A stretch of DNA of 64,000 nt from contig NZ_FOIE01000003.1 of NCBI RefSeq assembly GCF_900111455.1, positions 186,001-250,000 on the forward strand, given 5' to 3'. Origin of the DNA: Geodermatophilus poikilotrophus. Lineage in GTDB: Bacteria; Actinomycetota; Actinomycetes; Mycobacteriales; Geodermatophilaceae. A program made the position numbers and the translations under genes. Below the pieces are notes generated by a model, which ran no database searches, had not been told where the DNA came from, and saw only the letters and a list, made by a program, of their open reading frames with translations. How positions within the stretch are numbered: position 1 is the first letter of the stretch; every line of letters starts with the position of its first letter. Below are positions 26,110 through 34,344 of the stretch, piece after piece.

Positions 26110-26220
26110 AGTCTAACCTGCATAGGGCGGTCCGGGAAGCAAGGGACGCTGCCGCGCCGCAGGCGCCGGTCCCCGGTCTGTCAGAGGCGCTCTCTAGGCT
26201 GCCGTGGCTGTGGAGGTCAG

Positions 26221-28236
26221 ATGAGTACGCCGACGCGCAACTACGGCGTGAAGCTGGTCCGTGGGCCATTCGTCCGCCTAGAACCGCACCGGGAGCACTG
26301 CGCCAACGAGGGTGAGCTCGCCCACTGGGTTGCATCCCTGCGGCGGGAAGATCCAAGCCTGCGTCTGGCGGCGGACCTGTTCAGCGGCGCGGGCGGGATG
26401 AGCCTTGGGTTAGAGCAGGCCGGCTTCCGAGTCGTCTTCTCCGCCGATCATGACCCCGAAGCGGTGGAAACGCACGCCCACCACTTCGGTGGCATGGCCG
26501 TTGATTGGGACCTCGCGGACGCCGACGCCGTCGAACGCGTCGCGGCAACGTTGCGCGCGGTCGGGGTTGAGCTTCTGGCGGGCGGACCACCGTGCCAACC
26601 GTTCAGCAAGGCCGGCCGGTCGGGAATCAGAGACCGAGTCAGGCGGGGGCTGCGGGACCCGCATGACCAGCGGCGTGACCTGTGGCGGAGCTTTCTGGAG
26701 GTGGTGCGGCTCGCCGAACCCAAGGCCGTGGTCATGGAGAACGTCCCTGACATGGCCTTGGACCGAGAGATGTTCATCTTTCGGTCAATTGTCGAGGAGC
26801 TCGAGCAGCTCGGGTACGGCGTTCAGGGACGGGTCCTGGACTGCCGTGCGTACGGCATCCCGCAATTCCGGCAGCGGTTGATTATCGTCGCGCTCCGCAA
26901 CGGACAGGTCTTTGAGTGGCCTGCTGTCGCTGAGCAGGCCGTGAACGTTTGGAACGCGATCGGGGACATGCCCGAGGTTGAAGGCGGGTGGCGGCCGGCT
27001 GGCGGAGCGAACGGCTGGACGGACTATGCCGGCCCGGTAACGGCGTACCAGCGGCTGATGCGTCAGGGGATCCTTGGCGCCGAATCGGCTCGGCTGTATG
27101 ACCACATCACCCGGCCGGTCCGCGAGGACGACGCGATCGCCTTCGAGCACATGGACCATGAGACCCGGTACTCGCAACTGCCGGAAAGCGCCCAGCGGTA
27201 CCGCACTGACATCTTCGACGACAAGTACAAGCGGCTTGATGAGAACCACTTCTCACGTACAATCACCGCGCACATCGCGAAGGATGGCTACTGGTACATC
27301 CACCCGCGGCAGGGCCGTACGATCACGATCCGGGAGGCTGCGCGGCTCCAGTCGTTTCCTGACTGGTTCCGCTTTGCTGGCCCGCCGAGCGCGGCATTCC
27401 GGCAGATCGGCAACGCGGTGCCGCCCCTCCTGGCCAAGCAGCTCGGGGAGTGCCTCGCCGTGCAGTTGGGGAAGCCCGCCGTGGCCCCGAGCAGCAGTCG
27501 GCAGACTGGCGAGACCCTCGCGCTGTGGTTTGCGGGGCGAGAGCGGCTGGCCGTGCCGTGGCTGAAGGCGCAGACCGCTTGGCAGGTCGTGCTCGCAGAG
27601 ATGCTGCTCGATCGGCTGCCTACGCTGTCCGCGCAGCTGGTGTGGCCAAGCCTCAGTAGCTGGGCGACGCCGGAGGCCGCACTGGCCGGCGCTGAGGATC
27701 TGCGCGAGGTGGCGTCGTGGGTAGGGCGCGACGACCGAGTGGACCGGCTGCTGGAGATTGCCGCCCATGTGATCAGCGACGGGGGGGCTCTCGCTTCCCC
27801 GCTCGCGTCGTCGCCCGCCGAAGGTGCTTCCCTTGGCGCCGACGTGGGAAGGGACGGGGCCGAGGAGAAGGCGCCGGCAGCCGGCAAGTCCGGGCACCAC
27901 GCCGAGACGGCGGCGAGCGTGCCGCGGACGGTCCTTGACTTGGCGCTGCTGGTGGTCCCTTCAGCGTCGGGCGATGGTGAGGAACCGGTGATCGCCGGCC
28001 GCGGTCTGCTGCGCGTCGCCCGCCGGTTCTTCGGAGACGAGCAAGTACTGGACCGCCAGAATCGCCTGACGGACGGCCGAATTGCCGTGTCGCGACTGAT
28101 CGGCGGCGCGGACTCGGCGCGCGGGGCCCACTTGGGATTGATCGAGCTGGCGGCAAGTCTCTGCACCACAGGAACCCCCGCCTGCGGTGAGTGCCCACTT
28201 CGAGAGTCGTGCGAAGAGGGCTCGGCCACTACTTAG
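26221..28236 (+). CDS. DNA cytosine-5 methyltransferase fused to an endonuclease III-like Fe-S domain
   Basis: 671 residues; ATG at 26221 has GGAGG five bases upstream. Residues 45-420 are a complete m5C methyltransferase: motif I FSGAGG (54-59), catalytic loop GGPPCQPFSKAG (Cys125), ENV (173-175), QFRQRLIIV, and motif X QIGNAVPP (GNA at 397-399). Residues about 440-671 resemble HhH-GPD base-excision glycosylases (LALWF...VPWLKAQTAWQVVLAEMLLDR) and end in a perfect endonuclease III cluster-binding set C648-X6-C655-X2-C658-X5-C664. The helix-hairpin-helix is degenerate, and the segment matching MutY PILDG reads PVIAG, so the catalytic Asp position is Ala592. Protects the island's target site by methylation; the C-terminal domain may recognise bases without excising them. 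Confidence 0.9.
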   Translation: MSTPTRNYGVKLVRGPFVRLEPHREHCANEGELAHWVASLRREDPSLRLAADLFSGAGGMSLGLEQAGFRVVFSADHDPEAVETHAHHFGGMAVDWDLADADAVERVAATLRAVGVELLAGGPPCQPFSKAGRSGIRDRVRRGLRDPHDQRRDLWRSFLEVVRLAEPKAVVMENVPDMALDREMFIFRSIVEELEQLGYGVQGRVLDCRAYGIPQFRQRLIIVALRNGQVFEWPAVAEQAVNVWNAIGDMPEVEGGWRPAGGANGWTDYAGPVTAYQRLMRQGILGAESARLYDHITRPVREDDAIAFEHMDHETRYSQLPESAQRYRTDIFDDKYKRLDENHFSRTITAHIAKDGYWYIHPRQGRTITIREAARLQSFPDWFRFAGPPSAAFRQIGNAVPPLLAKQLGECLAVQLGKPAVAPSSSRQTGETLALWFAGRERLAVPWLKAQTAWQVVLAEMLLDRLPTLSAQLVWPSLSSWATPEAALAGAEDLREVASWVGRDDRVDRLLEIAAHVISDGGALASPLASSPAEGASLGADVGRDGAEEKAPAAGKSGHHAETAASVPRTVLDLALLVVPSASGDGEEPVIAGRGLLRVARRFFGDEQVLDRQNRLTDGRIAVSRLIGGADSARGAHLGLIELAASLCTTGTPACGECPLRESCEEGSATT

Positions 28237-28305
28237 CTCGTCCTGTAACTCCGAGGCGCCTAGCTGGGAGTTGCACTGGTGTGATTTGGCTTCCGGCTCA
28301 AGCGT

Positions 28306-28359
28306 GGCCACCGCAGCATTCTTCGGATCTGTGATGCTTCGAAGGATGCTGCGGTGGCC
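28306..28359 (+). terminator. Hairpin after the methyltransferase gene
   Basis: 20-bp stem with one mismatch (28306-28325 with 28340-28359) and a 14-base loop, 70 bases after the stop. It abuts the transposase remnant, so it may be either a terminator or part of the insertion scar. Confidence 0.55.
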
Positions 28360-28790
28360 GCGATGGACAGCGCGTGCCATCCGCTGTGTCCCACGGCCGC
28401 GCTTGATCGCCCGCATCGCGACCAGGGTCCGCTTGACCAGCATGCTGGCGTCGCGGTTGGTGCCGGAGAGCGCAAGTTCGGCGAGAGCCCGGCCCGATCG
28501 ACGAGCAGGTAGTACCTGGCGCCCCGTTTGGCCCGGTCGGTGGGATTGGGGGCGGGTCAGTTCGCCGCCCTCTTCGCCCGCGCGCTGACCGAGTCCAGAC
28601 GGCTCGCGACCAGTCCGGCTGACCCTGTTGGCAAGCCGGTCGAGCATCCCCTGCTGCAGTCGGTCGAACAGGCCGGCGTTGACCTCAACCGCGCGGCCGC
28701 CGCCAGTGGGTCCACCCCGTTCCGTAGCCGAGCTCGACGGACAGCTTGGTCCAGCCGATTCCGGTGGACAGCACGAAGGCGATGCCCTAG
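28360..28790 (-). mobile_element. Decayed IS5-family transposase remnant
   Basis: Leftward reading across three frames recovers, in the right order, pieces of an IS5-type DDE transposase: GIAFVLSTGIGWTKLSVELG and GYGTGWTHWRR (28786 leftward), LDSVSARAKR, PNPTDRAKRGARYYLLVDRAG (first part in one frame), LALSGTNRDASMLV and AIKRGRG, ending near HRGH at 28361. Several frameshifts and stops make it inactive. Terminal inverted repeats were not identified. It sits between the methyltransferase and the second ATPase. Bases 28791-29021 show no gene. Confidence 0.65.
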
Positions 28791-29021
28791 CACGTCACAA
28801 TCGGAGCGCGGGTCCGTCCGACCGTGCACCCTGGCTTCTGCGGTGGGAGCAGCGGCTCGACCGGCGCCCAGAGCCCATCGCTTATCAGCCGAGGCGGCGG
28901 GCAAGTTGCCGACGTCGACATGGCCGGCGCTTTGCGCTGATGCCCCACGGACGGACAGGGGCAGAGAATCTACTTCTGCAACGTCTTCTTACGACGCGGG
29001 GTCGAAGGAGCGCGGCCGCGT

Positions 29022-30329
29022 TCATGCGACGGACTCATCCACCTCCCCGGAGGCGGGGGCATGCAGCCCGAGAGACGTCGCGATGTCTGGGCTCAGGTTG
29101 GGGAGCTCCCCCAAGATCTTCCGCAGCGCCGCGGACTCACCGACGGCCATGGCTGCGGCTCGGAGTGCCAGCAGTGTTACACCGCCGTCTACGCTTGTCG
29201 GCGCCTTGACGCGCACCTTGTCGGTCGTGCGGGGGCCGGCCGCGCGACGGTAGGCGTCATCGGCGCGTAAGCACACCTCGTGGATGGGCCGTTCGAGCAT
29301 TTGGCGCAGCTGGGTCGGGATTCCAACGCGCATCTTCGCGACGTTGATATTGAATGCCGCGTCGAGATCGGTACTAAAGTCCAGTGCGACTCGAGCCAGC
29401 TTAAGGTGCTCGTCGATACCCCGTAGTCCCGCCCAACCGCCCCACTGAACGAGCCTGTCTGCACGGTAGATGTAGAGGCCCTGCTGGCGATTCCACTTGC
29501 GCGGGCCCGACAGGCGCTCGAACTCGGACTGGCAACTGAAAGCGTTCCTCGGCGGCAAAATGTACCGGTCAAGAGTGACGGTGCCGGTGTTATCACCCAC
29601 GGTCAGCTCGAACTGCTGCCGTGGGAGCCGCTTCGTTGCGGGCTCGTCTTGTGCAAACGGGTTCCAGGGCCGAAGCTTCTCGCCGTTGACGACGATTTCG
29701 ACCTTTGGCACGACCTCGCCTTCGAGAAAGCGGTGGAAGACTAGAGCGAGATGCTCTGACGCGCGTTCGGCGAGCTTCTCCACGCGGCGGCGCGCCCAGC
29801 CGCCCTCTGGCTTCTGTTCCTGGAAAATGCGATCAAGCTTCTCCCACACAACCACCGTGCCGGTGCCTTCGCCCAGCATCTCCTTGGCTCGGTCGTAAAC
29901 CGAGTTGGGCGCCGGTTCGATAACGAGCCACTCGTCGAATTCGATGATCGTGTCGAGGGACAGCTGCCGGGTCGTGACGCGCTTTCCGCCGCGGCTGAGT
30001 ACGGTCAGGCTGCGGGCTTGCGAGAGCGACGCGGTCTTGAGGCCGAGGCCGTACCGGCCGAGGTCTCCTGCGCCGTAGGGTCGGCGGCTTCCGAATCGCA
30101 GCGCCTCGTTCACGCCGTTCGCGGTCATGCCGCATCCGTCATCGGCGATCATGATGCGGGAGTCCGCGCCGGCATACTCAATCACGATCTCTACGCGCGT
30201 CGCGCCGGCGGTCACGCTGTTGTCCACGAGGTCGGCCACCGCGGACGGGAAGTCGTAGCCGATGTCCCGAAGCGATTCGGTCAGTCGAGCCGCGGAGGGG
30301 GCGATCGTCGTGTGGCGGGGTTCGCGCAC
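29022..30329 (-). CDS. MORC/MutL-like GHKL ATPase 2 (paraMORC)
   Basis: 435 residues, GTG at 30329 with GGAG seven bases upstream. N-box VADLVDNSVTAGA (31-43), G1 IADDGCGM (61-68), G2 GRYGLGLKTASLSQA (91-105). Clear paralogue of the ATPase at 24533-26080 (shared EHLxxVFHR, PWNPF/GWDPF, WxxQQGxYxYRxxRL segments, split here to show the pattern) but about 80 residues shorter at the C-terminus. Encoded 70 bases downstream of the Vsr gene on the same strand, so probably one transcript. May form a hetero-clamp with ATPase 1 or serve a separate Vsr-dependent step. Confidence 0.87.
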   Translation of the reverse strand: MREPRHTTIAPSAARLTESLRDIGYDFPSAVADLVDNSVTAGATRVEIVIEYAGADSRIMIADDGCGMTANGVNEALRFGSRRPYGAGDLGRYGLGLKTASLSQARSLTVLSRGGKRVTTRQLSLDTIIEFDEWLVIEPAPNSVYDRAKEMLGEGTGTVVVWEKLDRIFQEQKPEGGWARRRVEKLAERASEHLALVFHRFLEGEVVPKVEIVVNGEKLRPWNPFAQDEPATKRLPRQQFELTVGDNTGTVTLDRYILPPRNAFSCQSEFERLSGPRKWNRQQGLYIYRADRLVQWGGWAGLRGIDEHLKLARVALDFSTDLDAAFNINVAKMRVGIPTQLRQMLERPIHEVCLRADDAYRRAAGPRTTDKVRVKAPTSVDGGVTLLALRAAAMAVGESAALRKILGELPNLSPDIATSLGLHAPASGEVDESVA

Positions 30330-30399
30330 GCTTCAACTCCTCATCTGGGTACTTGGACCAGGTTGCCACACACCACCGACAACTACGGGGAGGACCCGC

Positions 30400-30810
30400 T
30401 CACACGGCGGACACAAGCGCGCGGTATGCGGCCGCGACGCGATCGGCCCCCTCGGCCGCACCCTCGTGCTCCCATACGCGAAGGACCGTCCAGCCGTCGG
30501 CCTCGAGCTGCGCGGTCTGGCGCCGGTCGCGTTCGACGTTGGCCTGCAACTTCGCCTGCCACCAGCCGGCATTGTTCTTCGGCGCGGTTCCGTGCACCGG
30601 ACACTGGTGCCAAAAGCAGCCATCGCAGAACACCGCCAGCCGCGCCCGCGTGAACACGATGTCTGGCCGACCGGCAAGGCCGCGCACGTGCTTGCGAAAC
30701 CGTAGCCCCCGCCGGTGCAACTCGCGACGAAGCGCCACCTCTGGCGCCGAGTCAGCCCGCGGCATCCGGCTCATGGCCGCGCTGACGGCGTCGGAGATCG
30801 GCGCTGGCAT
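30400..30810 (-). CDS. vsr: Very-short-patch-repair (Vsr)-like endonuclease
   Basis: 136 residues; ATG at 30810 places the N-terminus where Vsr proteins start (SAAMSRMPRADSAPE), although the frame is open to 30942. Hallmarks: RFRKHVRGLAGRPDIVF with catalytic Asp50, zinc ligands in FCDGCFWHQCPVHG, the WWQAKLQANVERDRR helix and GWTVLRVWEHE. Vsr nicks at T:G mismatches arising by deamination of 5-methylcytosine, which fits the cytosine-5 methyltransferase of this island. In MORC/Z1-type loci Vsr-fold proteins have also been suggested as restriction nucleases. Confidence 0.9.
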   Translation of the reverse strand: MPAPISDAVSAAMSRMPRADSAPEVALRRELHRRGLRFRKHVRGLAGRPDIVFTRARLAVFCDGCFWHQCPVHGTAPKNNAGWWQAKLQANVERDRRQTAQLEADGWTVLRVWEHEGAAEGADRVAAAYRALVSAV

Positions 30811-31039
30811 ACCAGCAGCGTAGGCCGCGTCGCGCGATCTCTTGAGGGCCGCATGCCACGGGATCGTGGTCGCGGCGCAGCGCGACAGGGTTCTTGTTGG
30901 GCTGATCTTGGCGGACGGTCCCCCAGCGGCGGAGGTGAGCATGACTCGACGAAACTAGCGGCTGGACCGCCCGTCTGCCCGCGTGAGGGCCCCGACGTTG
31001 CTGTTCAGCACCTGATGATGGCAGCCTAGTCGTGCTGGT

Positions 31040-31320
31040 CACGTCACAAGCGAGCGAGCTGAAGACGGGTGCGGTCGCCGGGCGGCGCGGGTGGAGAGCC
31101 GCCGCGGCCAGCTGCTCGGCCAGCCGGACGATCGTCGTGGGGAAGAGCGCGGCGACGCCGCGGTGCCCGTCGCCGAGTCCCTTAGCGAGGAAGCGGCGGG
31201 CGACGATCCCGGCGATGTTGGTCGGCAGCAGGACGGTCACCGGCGCGAGTGGGTCGTCCTTCTTGGCGTCCCGGACGACGTCCCGGAGTTCGTTAAACGC
31301 AGCGCGGCCGTAGGCGGTCC
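31040..31320 (-). pseudogene. N-terminal remnant of an AddB/RecB-like PD-(D/E)XK nuclease-helicase gene
   Basis: Leftward frame reads TAYGRAAFNELRDVVRDAKK, then PLAPVTVLLPTNIAGIVARR and FPTTIVRLAEQLAAAALHPR, the usual opening of the long actinobacterial AddB-like nuclease proteins (PYGRPAL..LR..V; PLAPVTVVVPSN). Similarity stops near 31040, where unrelated sequence of the island begins; about nine tenths of the gene is absent. No good start codon precedes it. This marks the right edge of the defence island. Bases 30811-31039 and 31321-31526 contain nothing else recognisable. Confidence 0.6.
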
Positions 31321-31526
31321 TGCATCCCCCGTGTAGTGAGACGGTAGCGGACCGTAACAACCAGCAGGGCGCTGGCAGAGGGACCTGGGATGACTCCATC
31401 CCGCGTTCGACTCCCTGTGGGGAACCGCCGCCTCATCTGCACCGGCGGCCCCGCCGCACGCGGCGTGCCGACCAACCGGGGACGAGGTCCGCGGGCGCCG
31501 GCTCACGACGGGTTAGGTTCCTGGCC

Positions 31527-32612
31527 GTGGAGCCTCAGGGGGATGGACCGTCGGCAGCACACACCGTCGCGGACGCCGGCCCGACCGCGGAGGAGGCGCT
31601 CAACCCGACCGTCGCCGAGCCGCCGCTGGTGCAGCTGACGCGGCTGGCCCCGGTCGCGGTCACGTCGGTCTGGCCGACCGAACCACACCACTTCACGCCC
31701 TGGCTCCTTGCGAGTGCAGATCTGCTCGGCGAGGTACTCGGCATGGAGGTCGATCTGGAGGCCCGCGAGCACAAGGTCGGCAAGTTCTCCCTGGACCTGA
31801 TCGGCCGGGAGGTGACGACCGGCACCCGCGTCATAGTTGAGAACCAGTTCGGCAGCACCGACCACACGCACCTCGGTCAGCTGCTCACCTACGCCGGCGG
31901 CACGGAGCCCAGCACCGTCGTCTGGATCGCCGAGCACTTCCGCGACGAGCACCGCGCGGCACTGGACTGGCTCAACGAGAACACGAATGAAGACGTGCGG
32001 TTCTTCGGTGTCCGGCTGGCCGCGGTGACCATGAAGGGTGCACCGGCAGGGCTCATTGCTCCGTTCCTCGAGCTCGTCGTCCAGCCCAACGACTACGTGA
32101 AGGGAGCCGCCGTCGCCGACTCCGCGGCCGGCAACGCGCGGGCGCAGCTGTACGGGCAGTTCTGGTCGACCGTCGCGCCACTGTTGAAGGCGCGGGGCTG
32201 GACCATCGGCACCGGTACCACGCAGAACTGGTGGAGCTTGTCCTCCGGAGTGTCCGGGGTGACCTGGTCGATCTCCTACGCCATGTTCGGCTGCCGGTCA
32301 GAGATCTACTTCGAGCCCCCCGACCCAGCCGTCAATCTCGCCCGGTGGCAGGTGCTCGCCGACCAGCGGGAGGCGTTGCAGGAGACGTTCGGCGGCGGCG
32401 AGCTGCTGTTCGACGATCTGCCGAACAACAAGGGCTGCCGCATCGAGACGCGTCTCCTGGGACCCAAGATCGGCGATCAGGCCAGCTGGGCGACCGCGCG
32501 GGATTGGATGATCAGCACCCAGGAGCGCCTGCGGGCGGCGGTCGCGGCCGTGGGCGGGATCCCGAGCGTGGTGCCTGCCGCCGCAGAGTCGGACGTCTCG
32601 TCCGCCGGGTAG
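31527..32612 (+). CDS. DUF4268 / PD-(D/E)XK-like protein
   Basis: 361 residues from GTG at 31527. No ribosome site; TAGGTT lies about eight bases upstream, so the message may be leaderless. Residues 70-140 carry a nuclease-like core, KVGKFSLDLIGREVTTG...VIVENQFGSTDHTHLGQLLTY, in which the usual E-x-K is E-N-Q; this is typical of DUF4268 proteins, where the second half (FWSTVAPLL...) is the DUF4268 domain proper. Possibly a standalone defence nuclease or DNA-recognition protein. Converges with the next gene, 10 bases between stops. Confidence 0.82.
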   Translation: MEPQGDGPSAAHTVADAGPTAEEALNPTVAEPPLVQLTRLAPVAVTSVWPTEPHHFTPWLLASADLLGEVLGMEVDLEAREHKVGKFSLDLIGREVTTGTRVIVENQFGSTDHTHLGQLLTYAGGTEPSTVVWIAEHFRDEHRAALDWLNENTNEDVRFFGVRLAAVTMKGAPAGLIAPFLELVVQPNDYVKGAAVADSAAGNARAQLYGQFWSTVAPLLKARGWTIGTGTTQNWWSLSSGVSGVTWSISYAMFGCRSEIYFEPPDPAVNLARWQVLADQREALQETFGGGELLFDDLPNNKGCRIETRLLGPKIGDQASWATARDWMISTQERLRAAVAAVGGIPSVVPAAAESDVSSAG

Positions 32613-32622
32613 TGCCCGGTCG

Positions 32623-33726
32623 TCACGGCCCCGGCGGAGTCCGGGCAGCGAGCACAGCCGAGTCCCGTCCGAGGGCACGTGCCGCGGCGTCCACGATCCG
32701 GGTTCGTCGGGACGGATCGACGATGAGCGAGAGGAGGACACTGGGTCGCTTCTTGAAGTCGGCACTCTCGATGGCGGCCACGTCGACGTTCGCGCCCGCG
32801 TCTCGGAGGTCGGTGAGGAATCTGCGCTGCACCTCCCTGCCCGCGAGCACGAGCCACTGGAAGTTCAAGGACAACAACGGGACGTCACCGCAGTAGACGC
32901 TGAACGGCTGGATCTTCTGCCCGTCTGTGGTGACACCTTCCACGGAGTAGCTCGGATGCGCGCCGGTCCCGCCTCCGCCGCGGTAGTAGCCGTGAGCTGC
33001 GAGCTGGGCGTCGAAGTCGGCCAGGGCTTCGGCAAGTTCGGCGTCGTGGTCCCTCAGCCACTGGTCGACGTCCGCGTGCGTCCACCGCCGGCTGGCGGAC
33101 TGCGCGTTCTTCTCGTCGGCGGACTCGGTCCCGTAGGCGGTGGGGATAAGCATCTCGACATCGCCGTGCGCGACACGGCGCAGCTCGATCGCGAGCAGCC
33201 GCATGCCAGCGGTCGTGTGCCGGTTCAGGTATCGCACGATTCGGCGCAAGTCGTCGTTGATTGCGTCAACAGCCAGCACGAGGGTGAATACGCCGCTTCT
33301 CAGATTGGCCTGAAAGCGTTCGCGCGAGCCGTCCGGGGCGGTGGCGAAGAAGTCGTCCAACGACGGGCCGCCCTGCCGCGCCCATCGGCTCACGAAGTCC
33401 TCCGGCGTCATCTCCGCCAGGCGGGAGGCGTAGTCGAGGACCTGACCCATGATGGTCCGCCGGATCTCCTGGTTCCGTGCCAGCTTGCACTCGACCACCG
33501 TGATGGTGCCGGTCCCGTCGACGATCACCAGGTCCGCCGGCCCGACGCCGGTGCTGAACTCGCGCAGCGCGACCGCGTTCTCGATGCCATCAATGACGCT
33601 GGGCTGCGCTCCGAGAATCTCCTGCAGCTCGTACTCGGAGAGGTAGCCCTCAGTCGCCGGTCGCTCCCAACGGCCACCGCCCGTCGTACGGACGAGGACA
33701 TCGGCGGAGAGGGTCGGCGAGGGCAT
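32623..33726 (-). CDS. PD-(D/E)XK nuclease-like protein of unknown role
   Basis: 367 residues, ATG at 33726 without an obvious ribosome site. N-terminal nuclease core: ELQEILGAQPSVI (conserved Glu), VGPADLVIVDGTGTITVVEC with the E-C-K active-site triplet at residues 77-79, then a helical region (RRTIMGQVLDYASRL). This resembles the DUF91/NucS-like and Holliday-resolvase-like folds, with a C-terminal extension (about 200-367) I do not recognise. Convergent with DUF4268; the two could be parts of a single accessory cassette. Confidence 0.72.
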   Translation of the reverse strand: MPSPTLSADVLVRTTGGGRWERPATEGYLSEYELQEILGAQPSVIDGIENAVALREFSTGVGPADLVIVDGTGTITVVECKLARNQEIRRTIMGQVLDYASRLAEMTPEDFVSRWARQGGPSLDDFFATAPDGSRERFQANLRSGVFTLVLAVDAINDDLRRIVRYLNRHTTAGMRLLAIELRRVAHGDVEMLIPTAYGTESADEKNAQSASRRWTHADVDQWLRDHDAELAEALADFDAQLAAHGYYRGGGGTGAHPSYSVEGVTTDGQKIQPFSVYCGDVPLLSLNFQWLVLAGREVQRRFLTDLRDAGANVDVAAIESADFKKRPSVLLSLIVDPSRRTRIVDAAARALGRDSAVLAARTPPGP

Positions 33727-33735
33727 GACTGACTG

Positions 33736-34272
33736 TCACACGGCGCCTTGCGACCGTGCGGTGAAGCCGAGCCAGAGCCTGTTGTGTCCAGGGACTGTCG
33801 TGATGCATGAGCCGTCTGCCTCTGTAGGGACGGATCGGTGATCCGCGCTCCTCCTGCAAGCTCGTCGACTGTCCGCTCTCCCGCCGTTGTCCTCGCCGAC
33901 CTGGGACCGCCGTTCGTGGTCACCAGGGCCGACGAGGAGCGTGAACCCCCTCGTCGGCCCGGGCCAGCGGTAGGTCCAGCAGATGCGGCCGTCCGCCGCC
34001 GTCACGCGCACCTGCTCGAACAACCCGACGGCAACACCCTCGATGTCGTCCAGTCGTGCCAGCCCCTCCTCGGAGCGCGAGCGGTCCAGGTCGACCAGGA
34101 CGCCGGGGACCTCGTCCTCCCCATCGGTCAGCGCGGGCTAGCCATAGGGCGTCTCCCATAGCCGCTCGCGCACCGTCGTCTCGTCGGCGCTGCCGGGCAC
34201 GACGAAGGCCTCGAGCGCCGGCCAGCGCGACCGACCCGGCTTCAGCGTGCCGTACACGAAGACGGAGGCCAT
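33736..34272 (-). pseudogene. Gamma-glutamylcyclotransferase (AIG2-like) gene with an amber codon
   Basis: ATG at 34272 gives ASVFVYGTLKPG, the family's YGTL substrate loop. After RERLWETPYG a TAG (34140-34138) interrupts; the same frame then continues PALTDGEDEVPGVLVDL, LDDIEG (catalytic Glu) and WTYRWPGP, all as expected, and runs on to 33736. Family members have Tyr or Trp where the stop lies (G-Y/W-PAL). A single base change therefore disables an otherwise intact gene. The last 55 codons go beyond the family's usual end. Confidence 0.75.
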
Positions 34273-34344
34273 CAGAACTGACTGGGACATCGGCCGCCAG
34301 CGTCCAGCGAGTTGGGACACGCCGACGAGCTCAGTCCGCGTGAG

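Noticed and set aside
31385..31435. tRNA-like end (GCGTTCGACTCC) near the right island edge
   Set aside because: The T-stem does not pair and there is no acceptor or anticodon arm; cannot be called an attachment site.
3164..34140. TAG reassigned to an amino acid
   Set aside because: TAG ends several intact genes (14023, 14736, 32612, 41585), so it is still used as stop; two lone amber codons do not support recoding.
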